Assembly: GCF_003852895.1 (NCBI RefSeq)
Contig: NZ_QUSW01000005.1
Span: 310,001-374,000, forward strand
Direction of reading: 5' to 3'
Length of the DNA stretch: 64,000 nucleotides
From: Rhizobacter terrae
GTDB lineage: Bacteria > Pseudomonadota > Gammaproteobacteria > Burkholderiales > Burkholderiaceae_C
The notes beneath the pieces were generated by a model, which worked only from the letters and a program-made list of their open reading frames with translations, had not been told where the DNA came from and searched no databases. Positions 15,725-24,176 of the stretch are shown in pieces; the first letter of the stretch is position 1; each line of letters begins with the position of its first letter. The position numbers and the translations under genes were made by a program.

Positions 15725-17608
15725 ATGACCCCCGCTGTGCCAAGTTTTCCTCACCGCCGGTTCCTCGCCACTGTGCTGTTGTGCCTCGCCTGGCTCCTGG
15801 CCTTCACGCCAGCGCACGCCGCCGACGGCTCGACCATCCGCATTCACTTCCACCGCGAGAACAACGACTACGCCGGCTGGGGCCTGCACGTGTGGGGCGC
15901 CGGGTTGGTCCTGCCGCACAGCGTGAGCTGGGATCGGCCGCTGGAGCCGGCAGGTGTCGACGCCTTTGGCATCTACTTCGACGTGGGCGTGGAGCCGCAC
16001 GTGAAGGACTTCAACTTCATCCTGCACCGCGGCGACTACAAGAGCACACTGCGTGACATGGCGGTGGACCTCACGCGGCACGGCTCCGAGATCTGGATGC
16101 TCGACGACTCGGACACCATCTTCACCACGCCGCCCGAGATCGGCCATGCCTTCACGCTGGGCGTGCAGGCCGAGCAGCGCCGCCACCAGGTGTGGTGGTG
16201 GGTGGGCGGCGCTGGCGCGGTCGGTCTGGTGGTGCTGGCATTCGTCTGGCGCGTCGCGCGCCGCCGCGTGGCCGGCGCTCGCGAGGAACTGGCCGCAAAC
16301 ATGAAGCTCTTGCTGCAGACGCAGGAGGAGTTGCGTGCCCAGGGCGAACGAATGAAGGCCGGCTCGGCCGACGAACTCACCGGCCTGCCCACGCGCGGCG
16401 CACTGCACCAGGGCCTGGCCCAGGCGATTGCCCGCGCCTCCCGCGATGGTGGCCAGGTGGCTGTGGTGTTCGTGGACCTGGACGGCTTCAAGCAGGTCAA
16501 CGACACCGCCGGCCATGACGCTGGCGATGAAGTCCTGCGCACCGTCGCACGCCGCCTGCGCGCCGCCTTGCGCGGCAGCGACGTGGTGGCCCGCGTCGGC
16601 GGCGACGAGTTCGTCGCGGTCATCGAATCCTTCGACTCCGCCGCCCAGGTCTTCAAGGTGGGCCGCAAGCTCGTGCGCGCCGCGGCCGAGCCCATCCCGG
16701 TGGGCGAGCAGTCGCATCAGATCGGCGCGAGCGTGGGCATCGCGCTCTTTCCCGGCGACGGCGCCGATGCGGCGAGCCTGCTGAAGGCCGCCGACGACGC
16801 GATGTACGACATCAAGCGGGGCGGCAAGAATGGCTGCCGCTTCGTCGATGCCGCACGGCAGACCCAGCTCGAACGCCAACTGGCGCTGGAGGAAGGCCTG
16901 CGTGCCTCGCTGGACCAGGACCGGCTGAGCCTCACCGCCCAGCCGCTCGTGGAACTGCCGGGCGGACGCCGCTGGGGCGACCAGGCCTCCGCGGTGTGGG
17001 TGCATGACGGCCTGCCGCAGAACGCGCAGGCGGTGGTGGGGGCCTGCGACGATCCGGCGCTGGCGACGGCGCTCGATCGCTGGCTGCTGTCCAGCGCCTG
17101 CCGCCACGCGGCCCGCCAGGTGGAGGGCGGATGCGTGGCGGTCGAACTGTCCGGGGCGACGTCGGAGATGGCGGCGCAGGTGCGCGAAACGCTGGCCGAG
17201 CATGGCCTGCCTCCGCAGCGCCTGCTGCTGTGGTTCCCGGCCCGCCTGCTGGCGGACGGGCAGGTCGGTGCCGAGACCCTGCTGCGCTTGCGTTCGCACG
17301 GCGTGCGGGTGGGCTACACGGGCGTGTCCGAGGCGGACGTCAGCCTGCAGCGCTTCGTCGCCGCTCCCATCGACATGCTGCGCATCGAAGCCTCGGTGCG
17401 ACGCAACGAGGCGCTGGGCACGGGCTACGTGCGCGCGCTCGCGGCGCTGGGTGCGCAGTGTGGCTTCTCGGTGGCCGTGACCGGACTGGCTTCGGACGAT
17501 GACCGCCGCTGGGCCGAGGGTTGCGGATGCAGCTTCGGCACGGGGCCCGCCTGCGTGCCGGCAGCAGTTGCACCCAGGCCGCAGCCGGCCGCCGTGTCAC
17601 CCCGATGA
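15725..17608 (+). CDS. PUD (CBM41-like) periplasmic sensor - GGDEF - degenerate EAL protein
   Basis: A 627-residue protein. It has a signal peptide (1-32), then a pullulanase-associated/CBM41-like domain (about 36-132; 'IRIHFHRENNDYAGWGLHVWG', 'FNFILHRGDYKS'), a TM helix (157-177) and a GGDEF domain with intact GGDEF (292-296) and an inhibitory RxxD site (283-286). The C-terminal region (about 375-610) has EAL-like layout but lacks the EAL signature and most metal ligands. It is likely an active diguanylate cyclase controlled by a periplasmic alpha-glucan-type ligand (inference), with the EAL part regulatory only. The start is the Met that begins the signal peptide. Confidence 0.82.
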   Translation: MTPAVPSFPHRRFLATVLLCLAWLLAFTPAHAADGSTIRIHFHRENNDYAGWGLHVWGAGLVLPHSVSWDRPLEPAGVDAFGIYFDVGVEPHVKDFNFILHRGDYKSTLRDMAVDLTRHGSEIWMLDDSDTIFTTPPEIGHAFTLGVQAEQRRHQVWWWVGGAGAVGLVVLAFVWRVARRRVAGAREELAANMKLLLQTQEELRAQGERMKAGSADELTGLPTRGALHQGLAQAIARASRDGGQVAVVFVDLDGFKQVNDTAGHDAGDEVLRTVARRLRAALRGSDVVARVGGDEFVAVIESFDSAAQVFKVGRKLVRAAAEPIPVGEQSHQIGASVGIALFPGDGADAASLLKAADDAMYDIKRGGKNGCRFVDAARQTQLERQLALEEGLRASLDQDRLSLTAQPLVELPGGRRWGDQASAVWVHDGLPQNAQAVVGACDDPALATALDRWLLSSACRHAARQVEGGCVAVELSGATSEMAAQVRETLAEHGLPPQRLLLWFPARLLADGQVGAETLLRLRSHGVRVGYTGVSEADVSLQRFVAAPIDMLRIEASVRRNEALGTGYVRALAALGAQCGFSVAVTGLASDDDRRWAEGCGCSFGTGPACVPAAVAPRPQPAAVSPR

Positions 17609-17677
17609 CCGCACCTTGACCGCGGCCACCGCGGAGCAGGCATCATTCGCACCTCGATCACTCCAGATGCGCATGCC

Positions 17678-18268
17678 ATGCACGCCACCCCCGAAAACGC
17701 GCCCGCCCAGGCGCCCCGCCCGAACTTCCTCGAAGAGAAGACCTTCAAGTCCCGCACCGTGCTCGTGTTCGGGACCATCACCGACACCACCGCGCAGGAC
17801 ACCGTGCGCCAGCTCATCGCGCTGTCGGCGGACTCCAAGGAGCCGATCGACCTGCTGCTGTCATCGCCCGGCGGCCACCTGGAATCCGGTGATGCGATCC
17901 ATGACGTGATCCGCTTCATCGAGGCGCCGGTGAACATCATCGGCACTGGCTGGGTGGGTAGCGCGGCCACGCACATCTACCTGGCCGTGCCGCGCGAGCG
18001 CCGCGTGTGCCTGCCGCACACCCGCTTCCTCATCCACCAGCCCAGCGGCGGCGCCGGCGGCCAGGCCACCGACATCGCCATCCAGGCGCGCGAGATCGTC
18101 AAGGCGCGCGAGCGCATTGCCCGCGTGATCGCGCGCGAGACGGGCAAGCCGCTGGATGAAGTGCAGTCCGACATCGAGCGCGACCGCTGGATGTCGGCGG
18201 AAGAGGCGATCGAGTACGGCCTCGTGGGCCGCGTGATCGAGCGCCAGTCGGACCTGCACAAGAAGTGA
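17678..18268 (+). CDS. Orphan ClpP-family serine protease
   Basis: A 196-residue ClpP-fold protein. The catalytic triad aligns with E. coli ClpP spacing: Ser95 ('GWVGSAATH'), His120 ('FLIHQPSGG') and Asp169 ('DIERDRWMS'). The usual 'GQAASM' around Ser is replaced by 'WVGSAA'. It is not next to clpX or tig, so it is a paralogue, not the housekeeping subunit. The N-terminal loop is not the canonical 'PMVVE' type, so docking to an AAA+ unfoldase is uncertain. No operon partner is visible. Confidence 0.85.
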   Translation: MHATPENAPAQAPRPNFLEEKTFKSRTVLVFGTITDTTAQDTVRQLIALSADSKEPIDLLLSSPGGHLESGDAIHDVIRFIEAPVNIIGTGWVGSAATHIYLAVPRERRVCLPHTRFLIHQPSGGAGGQATDIAIQAREIVKARERIARVIARETGKPLDEVQSDIERDRWMSAEEAIEYGLVGRVIERQSDLHKK

Positions 18269-18299
18269 AGCCCGCGGCGGCAGGGGCGTGCAACGCGCC

Positions 18300-18695
18300 T
18301 CAGGCCTCCTGCTGGTAGCGCCATTCCTGCGAACGCCCGCCGAAGCCGTAGGCCGCGGCGCGGGCGTCCACCACGTAGATGTAGGAATGCTCCACCACGC
18401 CGTGCAGCAGTTCGTCCATGGCCTGGTGCACGGCGGCGAGGTAGGCCGCCTTTTCTCCCTTGGTGTTGGTTTCGTCGGTGATGCTCACCGTCCAGTGGTA
18501 GGAGCGCTTGCCGCCGTCGGCCAGGCGCTGCCTGGCAACGAACCACTGCGAGGCCGGCACGAAATCGATGACCACGGCGGTCAGCGCCGGGTCCTTCTTC
18601 AGCACGCGGGCGGTGATGTCCGAGGCCGTCCTGGCCACGTGTTGCGCCAGCGTGTCGTCAGCGGTGCCGGAGATCTGGATGTGGATGTAAGGCAT
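18300..18695 (-). CDS. Tautomerase (4-oxalocrotonate tautomerase superfamily) protein
   Basis: A 131-residue protein with the catalytic N-terminal proline exposed after Met removal ('MPYIHIQISG'), the hallmark of the tautomerase superfamily. The length suggests a two-beta-alpha-beta form rather than the 62-residue 4-OT. AGGAA lies upstream of the start. It is transcribed divergently from a LysR regulator with a palindrome between them, so the pair probably forms a regulated unit. Substrate unknown. Confidence 0.8.
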   Translation of the reverse strand: MPYIHIQISGTADDTLAQHVARTASDITARVLKKDPALTAVVIDFVPASQWFVARQRLADGGKRSYHWTVSITDETNTKGEKAAYLAAVHQAMDELLHGVVEHSYIYVVDARAAAYGFGGRSQEWRYQQEA

Positions 18696-18760
18696 GACGG
18701 GTTCCTGTGAAAGAAGTGGATGACGGGGTCATGCTAGGCCTGCGACAATCGTGAGAGAAG

Positions 18761-18781
18761 CGAATCTTTGTTCGCTGATTC
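18761..18781. promoter_or_regulatory. Perfect palindrome between tautomerase and lysR-type genes
   Basis: CGAATC (18761-18766) and GATTCG (18776-18781) form a perfect inverted repeat. An overlapping GCGAA/TTCGC pair occurs at 18760-18775. It lies 14 bases upstream of the LysR start. LysR regulators bind interrupted dyads of this size next to their own divergent promoter. Confidence 0.5.
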
Positions 18782-18794
18782 GTGAAGAGATTGC

Positions 18795-19634
18795 ATGAAT
18801 CACATCGATCCGTCCTGGCTGCAGAGCTTCGTGTCCATTGCCGAGAGCGGCGCGCTGGCCCGCGCGGCCGAGCAGGTGAACCGCACGCCGTCGGCGCTGA
18901 GCGTGCAGTTGCGGCAGCTGGAGTCCACCGTGTCGGCGCGGCTGGTGGAGCGCACCACGCGGCGGCTGCAGCTCACTGCCGAGGGTGAACGCTTCCTGCC
19001 GTATGCGCGCAAGTTGCTGGAGCTGCAGCGCGAGGCGCTGGAAGCCCTGCGGCCGGCGCGCGAGCAGCAGGTGTGGCGCATCGGTTTGAGCGAATACTTC
19101 GTGCCGGCGAGGTTGAAGTCGTTGCTGAGCCTGCTGGAGGAATGCTCGCAGGGTGCCCGGCTGGAGGTCACCTGGGCCCGCTCGGGCGAGCTGCAGCGGC
19201 AGTGGTCGGCCGGGCAGCTGGACATGGCGGTCATCACCGCCAACGAGCCGCCGAAGAATGCACAGCTCGTGCGGCGAGAGCCGCTGGCGTGGATCGCTGC
19301 GCCGCATGCGCACTTCCCGAGCGGCCAGCCCTTGCCGCTGGTGCTGCTGGCCGATTCCTGCCCGGTGCGCGACATGGCGCTGGCATCGCTCAGGCACCGC
19401 GGCGTGGCGCACAGCATCCGCATGGCCTGCAGCGGCAGCCAAGCGGTCATCACTGCCATCCGGGCGGGCTGGGGCGTGGGCTGCCTCAACCTGTCGGCCA
19501 TTCCGCCGGACCTGGAGATCCTCAGCGAAGCCGACCCGCGCCGCTGGAAGTCGCCGGGGCGGCTGGCGTTCTACGCGCTGGCCAAGGGGGAGCTTGCCGC
19601 GCTGCCGGGCCGGCTCAAGGCCTGGATGCGCTGA
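18795..19634 (+). CDS. LysR family transcriptional regulator
   Basis: A 279-residue LTTR. The N-terminal winged HTH is 'LQSFVSIAESGALARAAEQVNRTPSALSVQLRQLE'. A periplasmic-binding-like effector domain starts near residue 90 ('VWRIGLSEYFVP'). It is divergent from the tautomerase gene, its likely target. The 3' end overlaps the converging DUF971 gene by 20 bases. Confidence 0.88.
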   Translation: MNHIDPSWLQSFVSIAESGALARAAEQVNRTPSALSVQLRQLESTVSARLVERTTRRLQLTAEGERFLPYARKLLELQREALEALRPAREQQVWRIGLSEYFVPARLKSLLSLLEECSQGARLEVTWARSGELQRQWSAGQLDMAVITANEPPKNAQLVRREPLAWIAAPHAHFPSGQPLPLVLLADSCPVRDMALASLRHRGVAHSIRMACSGSQAVITAIRAGWGVGCLNLSAIPPDLEILSEADPRRWKSPGRLAFYALAKGELAALPGRLKAWMR

Positions 19635-19887
19635 GCTCGCGCAGCATCGGCCACGGGTAGATGCCGCGGTCGTGGCCGTCGCTGAAGATGAGCTGCAGGC
19701 CGTAGGTTCCGGCAGGTGCCACGTCCACGAGCGACAGATCGTCCGCCATCGTGAGGGCGTCGGCGCCACGGCATCGGCCGCAACGGCACGCGGACCGCAA
19801 GGCCGTGGCGCTCAGCGCCGTCGTCCCATCCGGCCACCGGATGTCGAGGCGGTCGGGCGATGCCTCGATGGCCAGCGGTGCGCTCAT
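19615..19887 (-). CDS. DUF971 (GBBH-like N-terminal) domain protein
   Basis: A 90-residue protein of the DUF971 family, related to the small N-terminal domain of gamma-butyrobetaine hydroxylase. It has the typical 'RWPDGTTALSATALRSACRC' start, a Cys cluster (CRCGRCRG) and the 'YGLQLIFSDGHDRGIYPW' end. The Cys and His are likely metal ligands. It is the last gene of the minus-strand operon; its start overlaps the HEAT-repeat gene stop (ATGA). A link to Fe-S or redox handling fits the upstream flavoprotein and ferredoxin but is inference. Confidence 0.8.
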   Translation of the reverse strand: MSAPLAIEASPDRLDIRWPDGTTALSATALRSACRCGRCRGADALTMADDLSLVDVAPAGTYGLQLIFSDGHDRGIYPWPMLRELSASRP

Positions 19888-20864
19888 GCCCGCGCCTCGC
19901 TGCCGGCCGGCTGCAGCCGCTGCAGTGCCAGGCCGACGGCCTTGCGGACTTCCGGGTCGGGGTCGGCGCGGGCGGCTTCCAGCGCTGGCCGGGCGCCGGG
20001 GTCGCCGATGTCGCCCAGCGCGATGGCGGCCTCTTTCCGCAGGTTGCCGGCCGGGTGCACGAGCGCGGCGATGAGCTCCGGCAAGGCGAGCGCATCACGA
20101 TGCCGCCCGAGCGAACGTGCAGCACGCAGCCGCACCTGCCAGAACTCGTCGGCCATGGCGTCGCGCAATGCAGCACGCAGGGCCGGGTCGGCGGATTGGA
20201 GTTTGCCCAGCGTGGTCGCGGCTTCCTCGCGCACCGGCCATTGAGGGTCGGCCAGGGCGGTGCAGAGGGCCGGAATCACCGATGCGGCATCGGCCACCGA
20301 GGCTGCACCGAGGGCGCCCGTCGCGGCGCGGCGCACTTCGGCGTCGGCGTCCTGCGTCGCGACGCCAGCCAGCGGGGCCAGTGCGCCGGCATGCTTGAGC
20401 CATCCGAGCACGCCCACGGCTTCGCGCCGCACGGACGCCTGCGGATGCCGCAGCGACGCCAGGGCCGGCTCGGCGGCTGCCGGCACGCGCAGCTCGCGCA
20501 AGGCGCGCAGGGCTGCGCAGCGCACGAAGGCATCGTCGTGCGACGCCAGCGGTACCAGCGCGCAGGCGACGAGCGGATCCTTGAGTTCGGTGAGGGCCAG
20601 CGCGGCGGCCTCGCGCACCAGCGGCTCATCCAGCAGCGCGTGCGCCAGCGCCTGGACGACGGCTTCGTCGTCCCAGCCCGCCAGGGCCCTGGCGGCATCG
20701 GCGCGAAGCGCCGGTTCAGGGTCTGCACGCAGCACGGCCGCGATGGCCGGCAGCAAGTCTTCCTCCTCATGGTCGGCAAAGGCCAGCAGCGCCACGCGGC
20801 GCACCCCGGCATCGGGGCTGCACAGCCGTTCCTTCAATCCATCAATCTCGGTGTCGAAGCTCAT
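19884..20864 (-). CDS. HEAT-repeat protein
   Basis: A 326-residue all-helical protein built from about ten HEAT/PBS-lyase-like repeats of roughly 31 residues ('D..VR..AA.ALG.L.D'). There is no signal peptide or catalytic motif. In other bacteria such repeats act as scaffolds or as bilin-lyase-like chaperones. The start is four bases after the ATPase stop, so it is part of the same operon. A scaffold role for the redox proteins upstream is possible but unproven. Confidence 0.8.
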   Translation of the reverse strand: MSFDTEIDGLKERLCSPDAGVRRVALLAFADHEEEDLLPAIAAVLRADPEPALRADAARALAGWDDEAVVQALAHALLDEPLVREAAALALTELKDPLVACALVPLASHDDAFVRCAALRALRELRVPAAAEPALASLRHPQASVRREAVGVLGWLKHAGALAPLAGVATQDADAEVRRAATGALGAASVADAASVIPALCTALADPQWPVREEAATTLGKLQSADPALRAALRDAMADEFWQVRLRAARSLGRHRDALALPELIAALVHPAGNLRKEAAIALGDIGDPGARPALEAARADPDPEVRKAVGLALQRLQPAGSEARA

Positions 20865-20868
20865 GGGG

Positions 20869-21729
20869 TCACAGGGCGAAGCGCCATTGGGGTGCAGGCT
20901 GGGCCGGGCCCAGCGGGGTCAGGCGTTCCAGCGCGGGCTGGTCGCGCTGCGCGTCGTGGCGCAGCAGCGCCAGGCAGCGGCGCTTGAGCGCCACGAAGTC
21001 CGGGTCGGTGAGCTGGCCTGCGTGGCGCGGCCGCTCGAAGTCCACGCGAAGTTCTTCCACAATGCGCCCCGGACGCGGGCTGAGGATGAGCACGCGGTCC
21101 GCGAGGAACAGCGCCTCGTCGATGTCGTGCGTGACGAAGATGATGGTGGTGCGCAGGCGCGTCCACAGATCCAGCAGCATCTCCTGCATGTGGGCGCGGG
21201 TGAGTGCGTCCAGCGCGCCGAAGGGCTCGTCCATCAGCAGCACGCGCGGATGGTTGATGAGCACGCGGGCGATTTCCACGCGCTGCTGCATGCCGCCGGA
21301 GAGTTCGCGCGGGTAGCTCTGCTCGAACCCGGCCAGCCCCACCAGGGCCAGCAGCTTGCGCGCCTGCTGCTCGCGCTTGGCGCGGTCCACGCCTTTCATC
21401 TTCAGGCCGTAGGCGACGTTGTCGAGCACGGTCTTCCACGGAAACAGCGTGTGGTGCTGGAACACCAGGCCGCGCTGCGGATCGGGTCCGTCAATGGGCT
21501 CGCCGTCCAGCCCCAGCACGCCGCGCGCTGGCCGCAGGTGGCCTGCCAGCGCACCGAGCAAGGTCGACTTGCCGCAGCCCGAGGGCCCCAGCAGGCAGAT
21601 GAACTCGCCCGGACGTGCATGCAGCGACACGTCGTGCAGCACTTCGAAGCGCTGGGCGCCTTCGCCCAGCTCGATGCTGACGTGGCTGGCCTCGACGCGC
21701 CCGCCATGCACGAAAGATGTGGAACTCAT
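20869..21729 (-). CDS. ABC transporter ATP-binding protein (SsuB/TauB type)
   Basis: A 286-residue ATPase of the nitrate/sulfonate/taurine importer group. Walker A is 'GPSGCGKST', signature 'LSGGMQQRVEIARVL', Walker B 'VLLMDEPFGALD', switch His 'VTHDIDEAL'. The start is the ATG at 21729, which overlaps the permease stop. The C-terminal tail after about residue 235 is longer than in SsuB. It energises the permease encoded just upstream. Confidence 0.88.
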   Translation of the reverse strand: MSSTSFVHGGRVEASHVSIELGEGAQRFEVLHDVSLHARPGEFICLLGPSGCGKSTLLGALAGHLRPARGVLGLDGEPIDGPDPQRGLVFQHHTLFPWKTVLDNVAYGLKMKGVDRAKREQQARKLLALVGLAGFEQSYPRELSGGMQQRVEIARVLINHPRVLLMDEPFGALDALTRAHMQEMLLDLWTRLRTTIIFVTHDIDEALFLADRVLILSPRPGRIVEELRVDFERPRHAGQLTDPDFVALKRRCLALLRHDAQRDQPALERLTPLGPAQPAPQWRFAL

Positions 21730-22499
21730 CGCGAGCCTCCCTGCGGCCGGTACCAGGGCATGAGCCGCTGACCGATGCGCTGGATGAGCACGCTGCTGCC
21801 CATGCCCAGCACGCCGATCACCAGCATGCCCACGACAATGTTCGGATAGTTCTGCACGGTGTAGGACTCCCAGGTGTAGTAGCCGATGCCGTATTGGCCG
21901 GCGATCATCTCCGCGGTGACGAGGCAGAACCAGCAGGTGCCCATGCCGATGGACAGGCCCGTCACGATGCTGGGCGCCGCGCCGGGTGCGATCACCTCGG
22001 TGAAGAGCCGCCAGCGCCGCGTGCCCAGGCTGCGTGCGGAAGCGATGAGGCGCGCATCCACGGCCTCCACGCCATGGATGGTGTTGAGCAGGATGGGGAA
22101 CAACGCGCCCACGAAGGTGATGAACACCATGCTGCCTTCCGACGAAGGAAACATCAGGATGGCCAGCGGGATCCACGCCACCGCCGGAATCGGCCGCAGC
22201 ACTTCCAGCGGCGGCAGCAGCGTGTCGCGCGCCCAGCGCAGCCGGCCGATCAGGAGGCCCAGCCCCACGCCCAGCAGCACCGCTGCACCGAAGCCCAGGC
22301 CCACGCGCAGCAGGCTGCTGGACAGGTGCGGCCACAGCTTGGGCGAATGCAGCAGCTGCCAGCCCGCATCCAGCGCCTCGGCTGGCGAGGGCACGTTGGC
22401 GAAGGTGATGAAGCCCAGGTGCAGGTGGCGGCTGGACGCGAGCTGCCACAGCAGCAGGCAGACGACGATGGATGCGGCCTGCATGGCCCAGCGCTGCAT
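21726..22499 (-). CDS. ABC transporter permease (SsuC/TauC type)
   Basis: A 257-residue inner-membrane permease with about six TM helices and the EAA loop 'ASARSLGTRRWRLFTEVIAPGA', typical of BPD_transp_1 importers for sulfonates and related anions. The ATG at 22499 overlaps the binding-protein stop (TGATG); a GTG one codon upstream is the alternative start. The stop overlaps the ATPase start. Confidence 0.87.
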   Translation of the reverse strand: MQRWAMQAASIVVCLLLWQLASSRHLHLGFITFANVPSPAEALDAGWQLLHSPKLWPHLSSSLLRVGLGFGAAVLLGVGLGLLIGRLRWARDTLLPPLEVLRPIPAVAWIPLAILMFPSSEGSMVFITFVGALFPILLNTIHGVEAVDARLIASARSLGTRRWRLFTEVIAPGAAPSIVTGLSIGMGTCWFCLVTAEMIAGQYGIGYYTWESYTVQNYPNIVVGMLVIGVLGMGSSVLIQRIGQRLMPWYRPQGGSR

Positions 22500-23902
22500 C
22501 ACGGCGCCTTGGCCGCCGCGAGCGCACCGGCGAAGTCCAGCACGCGGCCCTTGTTGGCCGCGGCATAGGCCGTGGCGGCATCCTTCTGCAGGAAAGCGCT
22601 GAGCTGTCCCTTCGCGTCCACGGCATACCAGCTCGTCGGCGCCAGCAGCTTGATGCGGTGGATCAGGTCGTGCACGTAGATGGCCCGCGGCTTCTTGCCC
22701 GACGACTCGATCTTCTGCAGGTCCGCCAGCGCGTTCTCGATGCTGGCGTAGTGGCGCACCTTGGGCTCGCCCTGCACCCAGATGCCGGCCACGCGCTGGA
22801 AGTCGGTGATGGGCTTGCCGGTGACGGCGTCATTGGCCTTCAGCGGCAGCTTGTCGCGGTTGGCCAGGCGTGCCTCGTAGTTCAGGCCCGACTGCTTGAA
22901 GGCCGTGCGGATGTACTGGTCGTCGATGAAGGTGTCGGCGTTCAGCGGCGACTCGCGTCCCATCAGCTTGAGCGTCTCGATGGAGGTCTTCAGCGCCTGG
23001 CGGTACTCCGGCTTCCAGGTGAGGTCGCGCGTCTGCAGCCCCAGCGGCCCGTGGTAGAGGTAGTCCACCGCGGCCTCGATGCCGGTGACCTTCTCGATCA
23101 GCTCGCTGTACTTCTCGGGCTCGGCGGCGATGAGGCGGTCGGCCTCGATGGCCGCGCGCAGGAAGGCCACCACCACTTCCGGATACTTCTTCGCGTACTC
23201 CGCGCTCACCAGTGAGCCGTGGTAGGTGGGCGCGCCGGCCTGGGCGCCGTCGAAGATCTTGCGCGCGACGCCGCGGTGCTCGAACAGCTCCACGAAAGGC
23301 ACGAAGTCCGCATGCGCCTCGACCTTGTTGGCCTGCAGCGCGGGTCCGGCCACCTCGGGCGCCTGGGTGATGATGTTCACGTCCTTCTGCGGGTCCCAGC
23401 CCTGTGCGGCGACGGCGCGCAGCAGCATGCCGTGCGCGGTGGAGGCGAAGGGCACGGAGATGGTGTGGCCCTTGAGTTCCGACAGCGCCGTCACCTTGGA
23501 CTCGCGCGGCACCACGATGCCGTTGCCGCTGCCCAGCGTGCTGCCCGACAGCACGGTGATGAACAGGCTGCGCTTGCCCGCCTTGAGGAAGGCCGCGCCG
23601 TTGTTGGAGCCGGGGAAGTCGGCCATGGAACCGATGTCCAGCTTGTCGGCCACCATCTCGTTGGTCAGCGGTGCGCCCGAGGTGAAGTTCTTCCACTGGA
23701 TGTCGTAGGTCACGTCCTTGTACCGGCCGTCGTGGGGCAGGTATTTCTCCAGCAGCTTCAGCTCGCGGATGAGCAGGCCGCCGGTGGCGCAGTTGATGGT
23801 CGTGTCCTGCGTGCCGATGGCCACGCGGATGGTCTCGGCGCCATGGGCGCCGGCCAGGGTGAACGCCAGCGCAACGGCGCCCAGCGGCTTGATGATGTTC
23901 AT
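22499..23902 (-). CDS. ABC transporter substrate-binding protein (SsuA/NMT1-like, long form)
   Basis: A 467-residue periplasmic binding protein with a Sec signal ('LGAVALAFTLAGAHGAE'). It has the two-lobe NMT1/SsuA pattern ('IRVAIGTQDTTINC', 'DIGSMADFPG', 'ISVPFASTAHGMLLRA'). It is much longer than SsuA (about 320), with an extra C-terminal part after residue 300. The start at 23902 is supported by GAGGAGA upstream. The substrate is unknown. The operon with AprA/AprB-like redox proteins points to an oxidised sulfur or related compound. Confidence 0.85.
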   Translation of the reverse strand: MNIIKPLGAVALAFTLAGAHGAETIRVAIGTQDTTINCATGGLLIRELKLLEKYLPHDGRYKDVTYDIQWKNFTSGAPLTNEMVADKLDIGSMADFPGSNNGAAFLKAGKRSLFITVLSGSTLGSGNGIVVPRESKVTALSELKGHTISVPFASTAHGMLLRAVAAQGWDPQKDVNIITQAPEVAGPALQANKVEAHADFVPFVELFEHRGVARKIFDGAQAGAPTYHGSLVSAEYAKKYPEVVVAFLRAAIEADRLIAAEPEKYSELIEKVTGIEAAVDYLYHGPLGLQTRDLTWKPEYRQALKTSIETLKLMGRESPLNADTFIDDQYIRTAFKQSGLNYEARLANRDKLPLKANDAVTGKPITDFQRVAGIWVQGEPKVRHYASIENALADLQKIESSGKKPRAIYVHDLIHRIKLLAPTSWYAVDAKGQLSAFLQKDAATAYAAANKGRVLDFAGALAAAKAP

Positions 23903-23922
23903 GGGTTCTCCTCGGACGTGTC

Positions 23923-24165
23923 TCAGCGAAGCAGATAAGGGATGTCGACGTGCACGGCGCCGGTGGGGCAGTCCTTCTCGCAGGGCATGCAGTACCAGCA
24001 TTCGTCGAACTTCATGTAGGCGGTGCCGCGGCTGAGGTCGATGGCCAGCACGTCCAGCGGGCACACGTCCACGCAGACGGTGCAGCCCTTGTGGGCGATG
24101 CATTTCTCGGCATCGACCGTGACGGGCACGGTCGCGGGGTGGAGCGCGATGGGCGCGGTCTGCAT
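23923..24165 (-). CDS. Two-[4Fe-4S] ferredoxin (AprB-like)
   Basis: An 80-residue iron-sulfur protein. Cluster motifs are C-x5-C-x2-C-x3-CP ('CIAHKGCTVCVDVCP') and C-x2-C-x2-C-x3-CP ('CWYCMPCEKDCP'). The Trp-Tyr in the second motif resembles APS reductase beta subunits, whose ferredoxin part passes electrons to the flavin of the alpha subunit. The start is the ATG at 24165 with AAGGAA upstream, 11 bases after the flavoprotein gene. It probably forms a complex with that flavoprotein. Confidence 0.87.
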   Translation of the reverse strand: MQTAPIALHPATVPVTVDAEKCIAHKGCTVCVDVCPLDVLAIDLSRGTAYMKFDECWYCMPCEKDCPTGAVHVDIPYLLR

Positions 24166-24176
24166 GTCGGTTCCTT

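Noticed and set aside
19860-20987. Plus-strand open frame antisense to the HEAT-repeat gene
   Set aside because: The minus-strand HEAT repeats and tight operon spacing are clear; the plus-strand frame has no start signal or similarity.
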